Below, in pieces: positions 46,501 to 58,703 of a DNA stretch of 64,000 nt (its first letter is position 1; every line of letters begins with the position of its first letter). The notes below the pieces were generated by a model that was not told the DNA's origin, searched no databases, and saw only the letters and a program-made list of their open reading frames with translations. Both the position numbers and the translations under genes were made by a program. This DNA comes from Armillaria gallica (lineage: Eukaryota; Basidiomycota; Agaricomycetes; Agaricales; Physalacriaceae): positions 7,564,001 through 7,628,000 of the forward strand of contig JBANDB010000002.1 of assembly GCA_037576215.1 (NCBI GenBank), written 5' to 3'.

Positions 46501-47449
46501 CTCGATGGAGGCATAGTTTTTGGAAGGAGTTATGCAAACTTATGGGCATGAAGCGAGCACTGACTACGGCCCATCATCCTCAGGCCGATGGGCAAACGGA
46601 AATCCTGAACCAAGGGTTGGAAATCGCACTACGCGCATACATCAGTCCGGAAAGAGATGATTGGCACCGGTACCTTGATGGCCTTGCTTTGTCTTACAAT
46701 TCTATGCCACACAGTAGTACTGGTTACACTCCTGCATATCTGTTGTTCAGATTTACACCGGTGACAGATTCCTCCATGCTTACTATGCCCGAATATATTC
46801 CTAGACCTTTAGGAGATACAGTAGGAGAAGGAGGACCAGCTGATAAAATGCATTTATCACACAAGAATGACAAGGCGGTGGATATGGCCGAACAATTCGA
46901 AGCTGCAAGAACTCGAGCCAAGGAGGCTTTGAAATTAAGTCAAGCCTATCAGCAGAAGTATTACAACCAAGGCAGATTGATTTCCGAATTTGAGGAAGGA
47001 GATCTCGTTGTATTGAATCCCCACTCTCTGGAGCTACTAAAGGAGGTACGAGGATGAGGCAAAAAGCTTCTCATGCGCTACGATGGTCCATTCGAAATTA
47101 TACGCAAACTTAGTCCGGTCACTTACCAACTAAGACTACCGGCATCATACGGCATCCATCCTATTTTAAATATTGTGCATCTAGAGAGGTACACTGCTTC
47201 ACCTGCTGAATTTGGGGCTCGGCCAACCAAGAGAATGGTGAGGGCCGACTTCGAACAACTACCAGAAATGGAGGTCGAGAAAATAGTGGATGAAAGGATG
47301 TTTAAGGTTTCCGGAAGGCATAGACGAGTCAAGAAATACTGAGTCCGATGGACCGGACTTCCCAAAAATGAAGATGAATGGAAAACAAAGGAAGAACTAA
47401 GGAACATGCCACATATTCTGGAAACTTGGGTCAAGTCACACATCAGCAT
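43545..47449 (+). pseudogene. element C pol: RT, RNase H, integrase, chromodomain-like end
   Basis: Frames 43707-44336, 44505-45305, 45681-47057 and 47073-47342 belong to one pol. TGA at 44334, 44496, 45303, 47055 and 47340 each stand where family members would have Arg CGA (MVIDYRKLN, VCYWSR, GKKLLMRYDG and VRWTGLP follow them). RT has YIDDIVIF intact. RNase H has VYTDACNYGL. Integrase has CDICQKSK, SMDFIPEL, ITDRDSRW and DGQTEILN. The end reads VRWTGLPKNEDEW, a chromodomain-like fold. A frame change near 43680 also exists. It would make the replication enzymes if repaired by nature, but as it stands it is dead. Confidence 0.88.
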
Positions 47450-47609
47450 GTAGCGAAGGTCCCACGTCGCGCCCTTCATTGTTCAACCTCAAATTTGTCG
47501 CGTTCATGCCCCGAAAGACTTAAAACATGTTCACGAAATTTCTACCTACATTTTCTACATATACTGTTTCCTTTTCTTTCCTTCTTTCTTTCTTCACAAG
47601 CAAGTGTCG

Positions 47610-47622
47610 ACTGGGGGGGCTT
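47610..47622 (+). other. polypurine-type tract of element C
   Basis: ACTGGGGGGGCTT directly before the 3' LTR. The G-run stands at the place of the plus-strand primer. Confidence 0.6.
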
Positions 47623-48031
47623 TGTTATGGATAATGACTAAGTAGTAAGAGTAAGCCTCCACTTCCTTTAGTTTCTTTCTCTTTCTACGCGGTTATAGAA
47701 ATTTCTTGATACCTCCAAATTTCCTGTCTTAGCTAGAAGATTCTAGACGAAGTAGTTAGTATATATCTCCTGTATCGATGCGCCCCAAAGGGCATCTGAA
47801 TTCTATCTACTTTTACCCCACAACTTCGTGTGAACCTGAGTGATTGAGTTCGACTACGCCTAGCGCTTGTCGAACGAACCACTATCCAACTACGCCTAGC
47901 GCTTGCTAGACCTACTCGGGTTCCTTTGTAGGTAATAGAACTCATTGAATCTCTTGCTACACTTCATAATTTAGACTGTATTCGAGTCGTACTTATCTCA
48001 TACATCGTCTAGATTAAGCCTACTCTCAACA
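47623..48031 (+). repeat. 3' LTR of element C
   Basis: 409 bp, followed by GGCAG. Nearly identical to the 5' LTR apart from the missing 30-bp repeat unit and a few CpG-type transitions. Confidence 0.92.
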
Positions 48032-48036
48032 GGCAG

Positions 48037-49567
48037 AGAGCAATGCGACTCTGAAGAGGGCCATAGGATTGAACTTAGTGTAGGTGACTTCGTATCATGA
48101 TGTTGGAGAGCATGATCGGGATCCACAGTGGATACGAGAAAAGAGTCTATGAAAAATCAGCACGAATATCAGGCCAATCTTACTGAACGTTGACTCACAA
48201 TGAACAGCACTACAGTTTCTAGTGTTTCATAGCTAAGCAGAAGTCCTGTCTCCAGTCAGACTCTCAATAGTTCCACAGTCCATTGTCATTGATGCAATGA
48301 CCTCATACTTCCCTTGGAGTTCTGGACTTGCTGATTTTATGTAACCAATATAACCTGGTCCAGCTTTGTGCTCCTGGATCCAGTGTCAGGGCATACAGCT
48401 TCATTGGTATCCTGCAGGATGAGAGTCTTGCTGAAGCTAGACAATGTGTTTAGCCAAAGAAAAAAAAGGCCTCAGCATAGCAATGCACCAAGCACAAGCA
48501 AAAATCTTGTGCAAGCTTGATTCCATCTCTCCATGGTATGCTGAAGAGAGCTCAGACCTGTTGATAACAAGCACAATTTTGTCAACGCAGCTATTGCACA
48601 CATGAGAGTCTTCCCTGTTCCTGGGGGTCCATGAAGGAGAATGCCAAGTTGACAGTGAGAGGATTAGTAACAAGCCAGATACTGAGTAGCTGGGCACTTA
48701 CTGAGCTAAGCAATTGTGGTCAGTCAGTCACTTCTGAATAATAGTCCTCTATCAGGCCAGGAAGGGCTCATCGTCAAGCTATCGAGTGCCGTTGACCGTC
48801 TCTATTGCTATGAGAGAATGAGAGATAAATGGAGGCTGGGAAAGGATATAGACCAGTGTCATGCCCGCAGCATGTCTAAGGGTGTAATTTTGCAAAATGC
48901 CATACCTTACACGATAACAATGTGGAAGCATAATGAGCAGGCTGACAGTGCAAGTGGCATGCAAAGAAGCAAGGTCACAGAGGTAGAAAGCTCTATGATA
49001 GAAAAAGAAGCAGCGGAATTAAAACATAAGGACTTTGTCGTTGCACTGTACCTTACGGGCAGGCATGGCAATAAGGCCGAAGAATGAGCTCGCTTGCGAA
49101 GTAATCTGTTTTACAATAGAGAGTTCAGCCTCAGTGGGATGCGGTTACATGCAGGCTGAGACTAATTTAGATAACTACGTGTCTGTAAGCTATGACACAT
49201 GGTCCCTGGAGATCCAGAGAAATGATATTGCATGTGTGATAACCGAGAGAACACCTGGGCATGGCCTAGAAACAGACATCAGCTGACGAAAGTAGCATGT
49301 GGGCTCGAAGTCCGAAGCATTCCTTGGTTACTGAGTCTAGAATATGATGCTGTCACCTTCAGAGCAGACCTGAAAGCCAAATATGAAGCATGATCGGTGA
49401 TTGAGGATTAAGCAGCTATTGAGTACAGGTCCACAAGCTACTCTGCTGCTAGGGCAAGCGATGTCGACATTGCTTAGCTCTTTGAGGATACTAAAAGGAG
49501 GACCAAGCAGCACTCTGCCAAGAGTGTTGTGCCAGTTCAGATGAAGGATTATTGGCCGACAATACAT
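48037..49567 (-). pseudogene. AAA+ ATPase relic (Afg2/Cdc48-like)
   Basis: On the minus strand near 48660-48600 the Walker A box reads GILLHGPPGTGKTLMCAIA. One frame away just after it is RSELSSAYHGEMESSLHKIF, the segment that follows Walker A in Cdc48/Afg2-type ATPases. The one-base shift between them marks a broken gene or a very short intron. Upstream, 49567-49340 (ILKELSNVDIACPSS ... CLILNHRSC) could be the N-terminal domain. Many stops lie between. Such proteins unfold or remodel substrates with ATP. The gene adjoins element C at its GGCAG site. Confidence 0.5.
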
Positions 49568-50475
49568 TAACTTACTAAAGAACTGTTTGTAATAATCAGC
49601 TGACTGTAGTATAAGTAGAGTAGAATTTCATGTAATAAGGCAAGCTACCTACCCCCCATGTATAGTAATAAAGTTCAGTTTGAATCTGGACTTGTTGTGA
49701 TGCATAAGAGTTAGTAACTTCAAGTCTCGGCTAGAACACAAGTTTAGCAAGCTCACAGAGAAATAGAATAAGAGAAACATTTTGGATAAAAACTTCGGTT
49801 TACTTGAGATAAGAGAGAGATTTGGAGGCAGTGATGCTGCACCCATCTTGAGAGCTTACTGGGTTCCATCTGAGAGAGAGCTCTGTTTCTTTTCTGGTTC
49901 AGTGTAAGAGAGAATTCGTGTTGTGATGGCCTCTGTGTAGGTCTTGAGTTGTTTTGCAAGGGAATCAGCCAGATTGAGCTGTTCTAGCAGTTGCACAAAG
50001 TGTGACAGGTGTGCGCAGTTGGACCTCGTGGCACCATTGTTAGGGCGAGCACACTGTGTGTGAGGACTTGCAGGGATGGTTTTTGAGAGTATTGTGAATT
50101 AACTGGGAGTGCCGAGGGCCTCTATTGTGACAAGTTTGGGAGTCAGGTTTAGCAACTAAGAGAAAGATGGTGTCGCATGCAGATTAGATCTAGCAGCGAG
50201 TTGTACTTAGTGAGCTCACTGACCAAATTTGGTCATTTTATGGATCTGTGAGTCCATTTGTGTTTTGGCTATAGAAATATCCTTTGCCTTGAGGGTTGTG
50301 TGGTTTACCGTGCTCTCTTGTAAAAGCTTCAAGGAAACAGAGAATTTGAGATCGGCTTGAGAATCATACATTGTTTTGTGCATTGTTCTAGAGAGCTCGC
50401 TGAGATATATTGAGATACTGTTGGCATGCAATTGAATTAAAATTCCTTGCTCCCCTCCGCACTTAAGGAGATTGT
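49568..50475 (+). other. leader or degraded LTR of element D
   Basis: TATAAGTAGAGTAGAA followed by GGCAAGC-x-ACC near 49608-49660 resembles the TATA region of the family-B LTR, so this is probably the remains of a related LTR plus leader. Four to five GAGCTC palindromes lie from here into gag. LTR borders, primer site and target duplicates could not be defined. Confidence 0.4.
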
Positions 50476-51813
50476 GTGTGTGTGTGTTTAGTGGGATTGA
50501 GTGTAGGGTTAGTGTGTGTTCATGCTAGGCCATGCTTAGTTTCATGGGTGCCCATCACCAGCCTTGCGCCCAGGTTTGAGAGCTCTACAGATCCTGAAGA
50601 GCTAGAGAGATTCTTCGTGAGATTAGAGGAGTTGTTTGATAAAAGTACCATAGTCACTGATGCAGAAAAGAAGAAGTACACCGTTGTCTACACAGACATC
50701 AAGATGGAAAAGCAGTGGAAAGTTCTAGCCCATTATGCGACAGGCACATTCAAGGAGTTCAAGAAAGATATACTGGGTAGTCATGACAGTGCCCTGGCTG
50801 GCGACTGTGATACTATGCAGGAAATGAAACAACTTCTACGTCAATACAGGCTCTCTCTGATCCAGGAGAGATCAGATTATAAGTCATTCAAATGAGAGTT
50901 CCAAGTCCTGGCAGCGGTTCTCAAGAGCGAAGACGTATGTTTGAACAGAGAACTGGTGGATCAGTTCCTCACTCCAATGTCTGACGGGTTATACAACTTG
51001 ATGAAGCTAAGGATAGAACGATTGACTCCACCAGTGGGAAAAACAAGCAGAGAGCCTGCAAATCCCTATACCTTAGAGGAAGTCATCACCAGTGGTCTCG
51101 GTGTACTCCAAGGAGTGTTCTCATCAATGGACAGGAAGCGAGACAAAGCCCGTGGGCTACATATGGCCACTTCTAATATGAGAGGATTACATGGAGTCCG
51201 GGCAAGCACTAGGAATAGTGCGAATGCTGGCAAAGCTGCAGTAAAACAAGAAGATATGGGAGGCATTCTGGCTTCAGTAAAAGATATATTTGAGCAGCAG
51301 GCACAGCAAGCTCAACAGGAGCAGCAGCATATAGCAGCGTTAGAGAAAGCTTTCATCGAGCAGCAGAAGACAATCACAAGTTTCTTGCAGCAACAGAAGC
51401 AGCAGCAAATGCAGGCACAACAGTATAACCCATACAATGCCCACCTAGCACCATCTGGCTTTGGCAATGCACCTAGACAAATGAACGCTGGAGCGAGCTC
51501 ACTAAGTAGGATGGATTGCTGGTTCTGCAGAGAGAGTGGATGCATGAATGCGGACTGTCCTATGAGGATGGACTATCTTAACTTGGGAAAGATAGTGATG
51601 GTGCGAGGAAGGGCATGTCTTCTGGATGGAGGAGAGTTCCCTGTGGATATAAAAGATCCCCTCTCCAAAAACCAGATCGATGAGTACTATGCATGGCAGG
51701 AGAAGAATGTAAAACCAGAACATGTTAATCACTGGGTCTCTGACCCCTGGCCTCCTGAATGTGACTGGGTCTTTAGCGATGTTACTCCAAGAGAAACAAG
51801 ATTTGGAGTGTGA
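50476..51813 (+). pseudogene. element D gag, one TGA stop
   Basis: A single frame is interrupted by TGA at 50893-50895. The core resembles B1 gag (FESSTDPEELERFFVRLEELFD; KQWKVLAHYATGTFKEFK; PYTLEEVI). A Gln-rich coiled-coil-like stretch (residues around 51290-51430) is followed by CWFC-x4-C-x4-C, a knuckle with Cys for His. The end overlaps the protease frame by about 90 bases, an arrangement that would need a frameshift to make Gag-Pro. Confidence 0.72.
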
Positions 51814-53337
51814 GTTATATGAGCTGAGGTCACAGAATGTGAGTATGATGCTGGGTCCTCAGACAAGAAGTAGAGGGTATGAGTTAGATGAAGCCAGTAA
51901 AGAGCTCCCTACAGAGGAAGAGAGGAAGCATGATTTTTCTAAGCATTCAATGAAGGCAGGCGGGAACCAAAACAAGACTAGTGGAGTTGCCAGGTCTGGT
52001 TCACCATCACCCCCAGAGGACATAAACAAAAACCAAAAGCAAACTGGTGGTGATGAGGTCAAGAGGAAGAAAGTAACGGTAGAAGATGTTGAGGATGAAG
52101 AGGATGAAGAGCCCACAAGGAAAAATAAGCAAGTGCGAATGGACCCCACACCCAAGGTCATACCTAAAGATTTCTTTAGTGCATGTGACAACCCAAAGAT
52201 GGCAGGAGAGGGAGGTCTAGAGAAAAAGAAAGATTTCAAGAGAGGATATACTCCATTTCCTTCAGACTCGAAGGAACCCACATATAAAATCAGGGCACCA
52301 ATTCAAGAACAAGGCAATAGAGCCAAGGTCATGGAGTGGGTCATAAATATGGAGGTACCAATAACTGTTGGCAAGCTCCTCTCACTGTCAAAAATATGAG
52401 ACGATGCGAAGAGCGAGCTCACCCTGAAACAGATTGCACTTGGCAAGAAGGGAAAGGGGGGAAAGCAGCAATTCAGGTACTTCATTGAGGAAGATCCTGG
52501 CAAAGAAGAAGAAGGAGCAGAAGGTGAAGAGACTGAGCAAGTCTTTCCCTTCGAAGGAGTAGTAGCAGAGGAGGTGGAGGGATTGCTAGAAGGAGCAATT
52601 CATATTTCGAAGCTGCCCTTCATTGGTAGTTTCATGGTGTTGATGGAAACAAGAAACGGCATGCCCATGGGCTCACTAGTTTGGCAAGACCCATTCTTGC
52701 AATACGTGAACAAGGCAACAGAGTGTGGTGAAGAACCCAAGGCTGTATACGTAGCCAAGGATTCACAAGCCCTATGCTCAGTATTCCCACTTGTTAACAG
52801 TGTTGAGAAGTTAGAAAGCTTGTATGACACTGGCTCTCAAATCATCTCAATGTCAGAGCATATCGGAGACCGTCTAGGGCTGATTTATGATCCTGATATA
52901 ATCATTAATATGCAGTCAGCTAACAAACAAGTGGAGAAATTGCTGGGCATGGCCAAAAATGTGCCATTCTTATTCAGTGATATCACAGTGTATCTACAAG
53001 TACACATCATATGTGATCCCGCATATGACATATTGCTAGGGAGACCATTTGATGTGCTAACTTTGAGCACTGTATATAATAACACCAATGGTGGACAAGT
53101 GATAAAGATAAAAGATCTGGACTTGCTATGAAGCGCAATGGTGCCAATGTTCCCATGAGAACAATGCTGCATAGCACAGCGAGAGGTCAAACAGGGTTTT
53201 CAGTGATCAATGATCAAGGAGAGCTGGCCCTAATTATAGATGAAAAATATGATGGAGGCTTCTTGGTCGGTGGCTATGCTCTACCAACAGGATCGAAGAA
53301 GTTTAGGAGAGAAGAATTACAGGCACCTATGCAGTAG
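51722..53337 (+). pseudogene. element D aspartic protease region, truncated pol
   Basis: Frames 51722-52399, 52574-53131 and 53128-53337. The first is acidic and Lys-rich. The second has the active site LYDTGSQIISM, then YDPDIIINMQSANKQ and YDILLGRPFDVLT, all paralleled in B1 (where DTG is lost). The third begins near NDQGELALII. No RT, RNase H or integrase follows; the element ends here before KDZ sequence. A TGA at 52397 and frame changes show decay. Confidence 0.72.
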
Positions 53338-53712
53338 TGAGCTCGCTGGTGAGCGGCGAAGACAAAAAGGCATGTGGGACATTATCTTCATATTTTAGGG
53401 TGCTTAAAGATACCAGAGATATTCGTGAACAACGGAGACACCATGAGGAGTCCAACAGGATGCTGTTTCCTTTTTAACACTCATTTAGCAATCTTATCTA
53501 CCTTCACACACTACTCCCTCTCACTGCTGGTGGTGGAAATCTGAAATTTTCTTGCAGGGGGACCCTTCACCACAATCTTACTTAATACATCTGAAGCTAC
53601 ATATTTTAAATTAGCATAGGTAAAGAATATATATCTGCTCTGCATAATGATATAGAGATTGCAGCAGAATATGTGCTTAGGGTTGATAGGTTAGGAGCTC
53701 CAAGTCTACTCG
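53338..53712. other. junction between element D and the KDZ relic
   Basis: About 375 bp with no recognisable gene. The D pol is truncated here. I could not find the edge of either element. Confidence 0.4.
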
Positions 53713-55066
53713 TCAAGCTGATGTCACATCAATATCTGTGTTGTGCTCAGCCTCATCTGCTTTGTCTTTGTCATCACTTTGTCTGTTGAGCTGATCATCC
53801 ATGATGCCATTGTCATCATCATTGCCGTCGTCATTATCATTGCTGTCATTGTTGTCACCATTGTCATTGTCCTCCCCACTCTCATCATCCAGGGAAAAGG
53901 GTAGCTCTCCTTCAGTGTCCATTTCCTCCAGTGGTTGAGCTCACAGCAATTGGAATTTACTTTGGAGGCTGAGTTGAAGCTGTCCCTGTTCCTCCACATA
54001 TGCTGCCAACCCTTCAGCCAAAGTGTTATTGTCTGCCACCAGTCTCTCCCCTTTGTGTCCATACCACCATGACAATCTCCATTCTAGAAACTTCAGCACC
54101 CTACACATCTCTTCTCTCAGCAGCAAGACCTCCTCCTCACTTCTTGATGCCCTTGCCCGACTCCTACACCACTTGGATCGCAGGATGTCATTGTTCTTGT
54201 CCGTTCTGTCCTCTACATCAATTGGCATTGTTAACCAAATCCAAGATAGTGTCTGCCGCATCTCTCCTGTTCCATCATGCTGCCCTTGCTCCTCTCTGTC
54301 TAAATTGATCTTGTCTTCTTGCAGGACTCCGATGTTAGGGAGCAGTGGTTCATCACTATCTTCATTGGTTCCTCTTCTCCCTGGACCTTGCCATCATCTC
54401 TCTGCATTGGAGTATGCACAGATATCTTTGTTTTCCAACTGCTTCAGTGTAGTCTCCCAGTCTCCTGGCCCTATCAAATGTAATTTGGCCTGTCTCACTG
54501 CCCTGTACTTGTTTGCGAACAACAGTGAGTGTCTATGGACACCATTGATAACAGATCTGGACCTTGAGCTGTCCCATTGGCCACATATATTCTTGTTCTT
54601 GAAATGGATCATCCGGGTCTTGAGGCGAAGAGTGTGGTGAATGCTATGAAGCGCGTCGTGGCATTGTGCTGATCAAAGATGGTCCTCCATGGTCAGCAGT
54701 GGCAGTCCTTCTGCACAAATCATCCTATGACGCTCAGGGGGTAGACTAGATGGCAACCACAAAGGTACATTCTCTGCCTCAACATCGCTTTCAGAGATAC
54801 CACCACTTCTCGGCTCCTGCACTTCAGACAGGTATTGTATCAGTCTGGGCATGTACATGCCCTGTAGCACTTCCCAGTTATGTATCTTCTCATGAAGGAC
54901 GTCGCACTGCTCTTTGAGGTGCTCTCCTTTCCTTGTACCAGGGTTCTTGCTGTCCTTTACAAGTACTTGCAATTTTTGTCTACGTTTCATGATTCATCAG
55001 CTTTCCATTCACAGAAGAGAGAAATCAGACATACTGGGCATCCTCTAGCTCTAATCCTAGAATGAT
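53713..55066 (-). pseudogene. KDZ transposase relic, C-terminal part
   Basis: Read from 55000 down, the recognisable KDZ C-terminal segments occur in order: YMPRLIQYLSEVQ, ENVPLWLPSSLPPERHRMIC, a coiled region (RMIHFKNKNICGQ), RSKWCRSRARASRSEEEVLLLREEMCRVLKFLEWR, and an acidic Asp/Asn-rich tail with a GACAATGACAA-like microsatellite (53715-53880). Shifts between frames (54990-54673, 54612-54394, 54261-53941, then the tail) show it is broken. The matching N-terminal part lies beyond the LTR at 55067-56433. Confidence 0.75.
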
Positions 55067-56433
55067 TGATATGCCGTCTACACATTCACACCTAGATTTT
55101 GCGATTTTGTAATCATACTAGCACATATCTATCTTAAACTAGCCATAACTAAAGGACTATAGCAGAGGCTTCAAGCTGATAGTCAAGCCAGAAAGCTACT
55201 AGTTGAGCCAGGATTTAGGCACAATACCACTATTGGGTCAAGCCTATCAGCTGGCATGACTAGCACCTTGAATACCAAGCGAGTCAGTAAATAACGATCA
55301 CTAGTCGACAAAGGTAGCTACAAGTGCACCCAACAAGAAGCAGAACATACAGGTCTCATGAAAGTACAGTCACTAGTGGAACGGTCTGCATGTGAATGCT
55401 TAAGATGAGTTGACTAGCAGTGCAGCAGTCTCTAACAGGACTTAGAAATGAATTTAGCAATGAAGTGCAGCTGTCCAGATTGGGCTAGTACGATACAGAT
55501 CTATTACGATCAGAACTAGTATAGCCAGGTTGCACCTTTGATCATAATCGACAGCTGCTACAGGCACGCTCGTTAGGCTAGCTGTTTATCCTTGACACAA
55601 GTGGAGCATTGCTGGGCCAAGAACATGGAATGCCACCTCTAGCAGAGCTCCTAGGCTCACTAGTCAGCAAGCAACTGTTTCTAGACCGACTATTGCATGA
55701 TTATTCACCATTATTATGACTAGCCAAGAAATCCTTATCAATAATACCCCTCTAGTCAGTTATTTATATCTTTATTGTACCTTGATTGTCAGTATATAAG
55801 TAGTAGAATAGGCTCACGTGTGGTGGAGGCAAGCCATCCCTGCAATTGTGACCTACTAGTCAGTACCTAGTGCCCCAATTAAAGGCTTTTGTGCTTAACC
55901 TTGACGAAGTGGCTACTAGTCACTAAGTTACCCATAGAATTGAGTGAATTGAAGTGTCTTAGAGCAATCTTTCATGTCCTGTAAAGGCTAAGAGTGTTTT
56001 GAAGTTAGTTCAAGCAAGTTCTTGAAGTTTAAAGTATTATTCTTAGGCCAAGAGCACCACTAGTCAGCCCAGAGTGCGACTAGTCAAGTGTTTATCACTT
56101 GTAGGAAGCAGTATAGGGCCAAGAGAGCCACTAGTTCAAAGCAGTCCCAGTCAGAGACGAGCACAGTAGCTCAAGTCAAGTCACTATTCACCCAATGTGT
56201 CTTACCAACCCCGCTAGTGCAAGTAGTACACTTGTATAGCTCACTAGTAATGAATAAAACATCTTTAAACAACTGTCCTTGATTATTGAAGTCTGCAGAG
56301 TGCTTCTATCGTACTCAAAATGCCCGAATTCAATACATTGGTGATAAGTGTAGAGTTAGTGTTAGGTTTAGTGTTGTTGGTGTTCATTGCCATTCACTAG
56401 TCCTTTTGCCACTCGCTGTGACCAAGCACATCA
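55067..56433 (+). repeat. family-B LTR inside the KDZ relic, without target duplicate
   Basis: 1367 bp, TGAT...ATCA, U3 of the B1 subtype. Flanks are TGAT (55063-55066) and ACTA (56434-56437), which do not match and are not explained by CpG decay. KDZ sequence expected between the two sides is missing, so it is probably the product of recombination between two insertions. Confidence 0.85.
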
Positions 56434-58225
56434 ACTATGTCAACGTCTTCACAAAGTTTGATGTCCTCTGGCCAATCCATCATTCGTTTGAAAAGGTTTT
56501 TAAACCACTGGCATGCTATGTCATAGCTTATAATGGCCATTAATAGTGTAGCATGAGCCTTGAATGCAGATCCAAATATGTGATCCATTGCTGCATATCT
56601 AGCAAACATACTTATTAATAGCTGCATGACTGATGGTACATTTGAAATGCATACCGTTCTCCTTTGTGTAAGTTACCAACTGTCAGGATGAATTCCCCCC
56701 TAGCACAAGTCACTGCTCCTACACCAGTGTAGCAAAGTCCCTTGCAGAACTTGGTGTCCTGTTTTGCAAGTGCTGCAAACCCAACACACATACTGATCTG
56801 TGGTAATATCAGTATATCACATATGTCAACTGCATTGGGAATCTACTCACATCAGCATTGGATGTGTTATTCAGCACATATTGCTCATAGCTTGTGTGGG
56901 GTACGAAGTACGCTCAACCAATGCCAAGGCCTGGATTGCGAGAGAAAGAAGAAACAAGCTGATTCTTCAGGCAGAAATTGGCATCTATGCACAAGAGAAC
57001 GGCATAAAGAAATCTGCCATGCATGGTTAATAGTATGAAACGAGGATGAAAGCAAGACTTACTTGAACGCCGGTGGAGCATCCTCCCATCTGTCAGGAAG
57101 ATCAATGCCTGGTCTAGGACACGAGGGACACAGCACTGCCAGCTCACCAGTCATTGTCCCAGAGACACCATCTACAGCGTGCCCTTGGCCCCCTCTTTTC
57201 AGCAACTTCAGGAATCTCCACTGGAGCATCATACACATGAATGCATTGATTTGTGACTTGGGTACTGAGATCCCAGTATTGCTTGTGAGCTTCTCTAGTG
57301 TGCGATAGAAGTCATATACCGATAGTTTTGAACATAAGGAAAGAAGATGAAACCTCTCCAACAAATGGAACATCGCACAGGTTCTTGGGAACAGCTGACT
57401 GCCAGGATACCACCCATGTCAAAGGAGTTGTCGATGGAAGGTGATCTGCTACTCACAGCCACAATAATCAAGAGCAACTTTGTGTATCCCATTAGAATGT
57501 AAGACGACAAACTCTTGATGACCAGCAATGGGATTCCTGCAAAACATACTGCTGTGATTAAGTTGTATGCATAGGCTAATATCCTGAAGAGTTATATGCT
57601 CGAAGCAGGTTCCCATCCATCGCTACAATTTGCAAATCCCCTTAGATTGGACACACTTTAGTGGAACAGATGACATACCTCAATCTGATGCAAAGGGTGC
57701 TGCCTATGGCATCAGATACAGCATCTCATGCACACCAAATCCTCAAGGAAGCAGTCTTGACACCTTATTTCAGGTCTACCATTCTCATTCCATCCCCTCG
57801 CCACACAGTCCAGACACAAGTTTGTATCCCGATGGTTGCCTCGGCCTTTGTGGTGAATGATCTCATCCAAATAGTCAGCACAGTACTTCTCCCTCCAAAC
57901 CACATGAGGTTGACGCTATGCCTGTATCAGCCAAGCGACATTCACCAGCCTTTGAACTGACTCACTGAAACCTTACTTTTTTTCTTCTGCTTAAGTGGTT
58001 TGACACCACTTTGCCAGAAAATGCAGCTCTCATAGATTTCTGAGGTGAGTTCTTCCTTGTAAGGAGCACCCGTTTCATCCAGTGTGATGTCCCTATCATC
58101 TTGTGGGCCCCAAGAATCCCTGGCAGTCCATGTTGTTCAACCTTTCTGTGGAGATCGAGGTGTTTCATATATTCTGCCTGAAGAGTTGCTTGTGATTTGA
58201 TTGGCATGAATGACTTTAAAGTCAT
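56434..58225 (-). pseudogene. KDZ transposase relic, N-terminal and central part
   Basis: From 58225 (a doubtful start, MTLKSFMPIK) the segments follow the KDZ order: YLDEIIHHKGRG, a CxC2-type cysteine cluster (CLDC ... CQDC ... CMRC near 57740-57830), NGIHKVALDYCGC near 57470, LLERFHLLSLCSKLSVYDFYRTLEKLT and GELAVLCPSCPRPGIDLPDRWEDAPP (57370-57060), CIDANFCLKNQ, and ISYDIACQWFKNLFKRM (56600-56440). Several stops and short introns break it. KDZ enzymes mobilise DNA transposons that in basidiomycetes are often linked to TET/JBP genes. Confidence 0.8.
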
Positions 58226-58703
58226 CGTCTATATCCACTCAATCCTCATGAACGGTGATAGCAGTAGATTGATGATCACCGACGTGTCAACAGCGCCCAT
58301 TAACCCATTTCAAGGCTGGCATTTGGCAAGATACAGTAATCACATGAAAGTCACTGGGTCTTGTTGATGCTCACTTGCTGGAGCCAATTTTTTCACTTGA
58401 CTTCCACTATGGCTTCATCTCAATTTCCAAAACTCTACTATAATGTGAATTCTTCCCAGTAAGTTTTTGATTCCTGGACCCATTCCTCTGTGTAGACTTG
58501 TGCCCATGCCCTGACGTGAATATTTGAGCCCAGAAATACGTGTTCAGATCACGTCCGTTCATCCTACAGAGTAATGGGCACCAGTTATTTTCTAACTCGA
58601 AGCTGACCTTCCATTCCCAGGTGTTATAACAAATTATTTCTCAGAACAAAAGGTATACCCCTTTCTCCACCCCTGTCTGCATCTGGATTTACTGCCTTTC
58701 CAG
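58226..58703. other. divergent promoter region between KDZ and TET/JBP relics
   Basis: About 480 bp between two genes that point away from each other. No frame is worth reporting. It probably held both promoters. Confidence 0.45.

Larger units (their letters stand above)
38678..48031 (+). mobile_element. Ty3/gypsy chromovirus, element C
   Basis: 9354 bp including a 1369-bp family-B solo LTR plus one 4-bp duplicate. LTRs at 38678-39116 and 47623-48031, TG...CA, flanked by GGCAG on both sides (38673-38677 and 48032-48036). Order: primer site, gag, zinc knuckle and protease, RT, RNase H, integrase, chromodomain-like end, G-rich tract. Five TGA codons in pol each fit Arg CGA. The catalytic motifs are otherwise intact. 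Confidence 0.92.

Noticed and set aside
53713..53922. Asp/Asn-rich frame as a separate acidic protein
   Set aside because: It is the microsatellite-like tail of the KDZ relic.
55067..56433. 3' LTR of element D
   Set aside because: D lies upstream, but KDZ sequence is found on both sides of this LTR and no purine tract precedes it.
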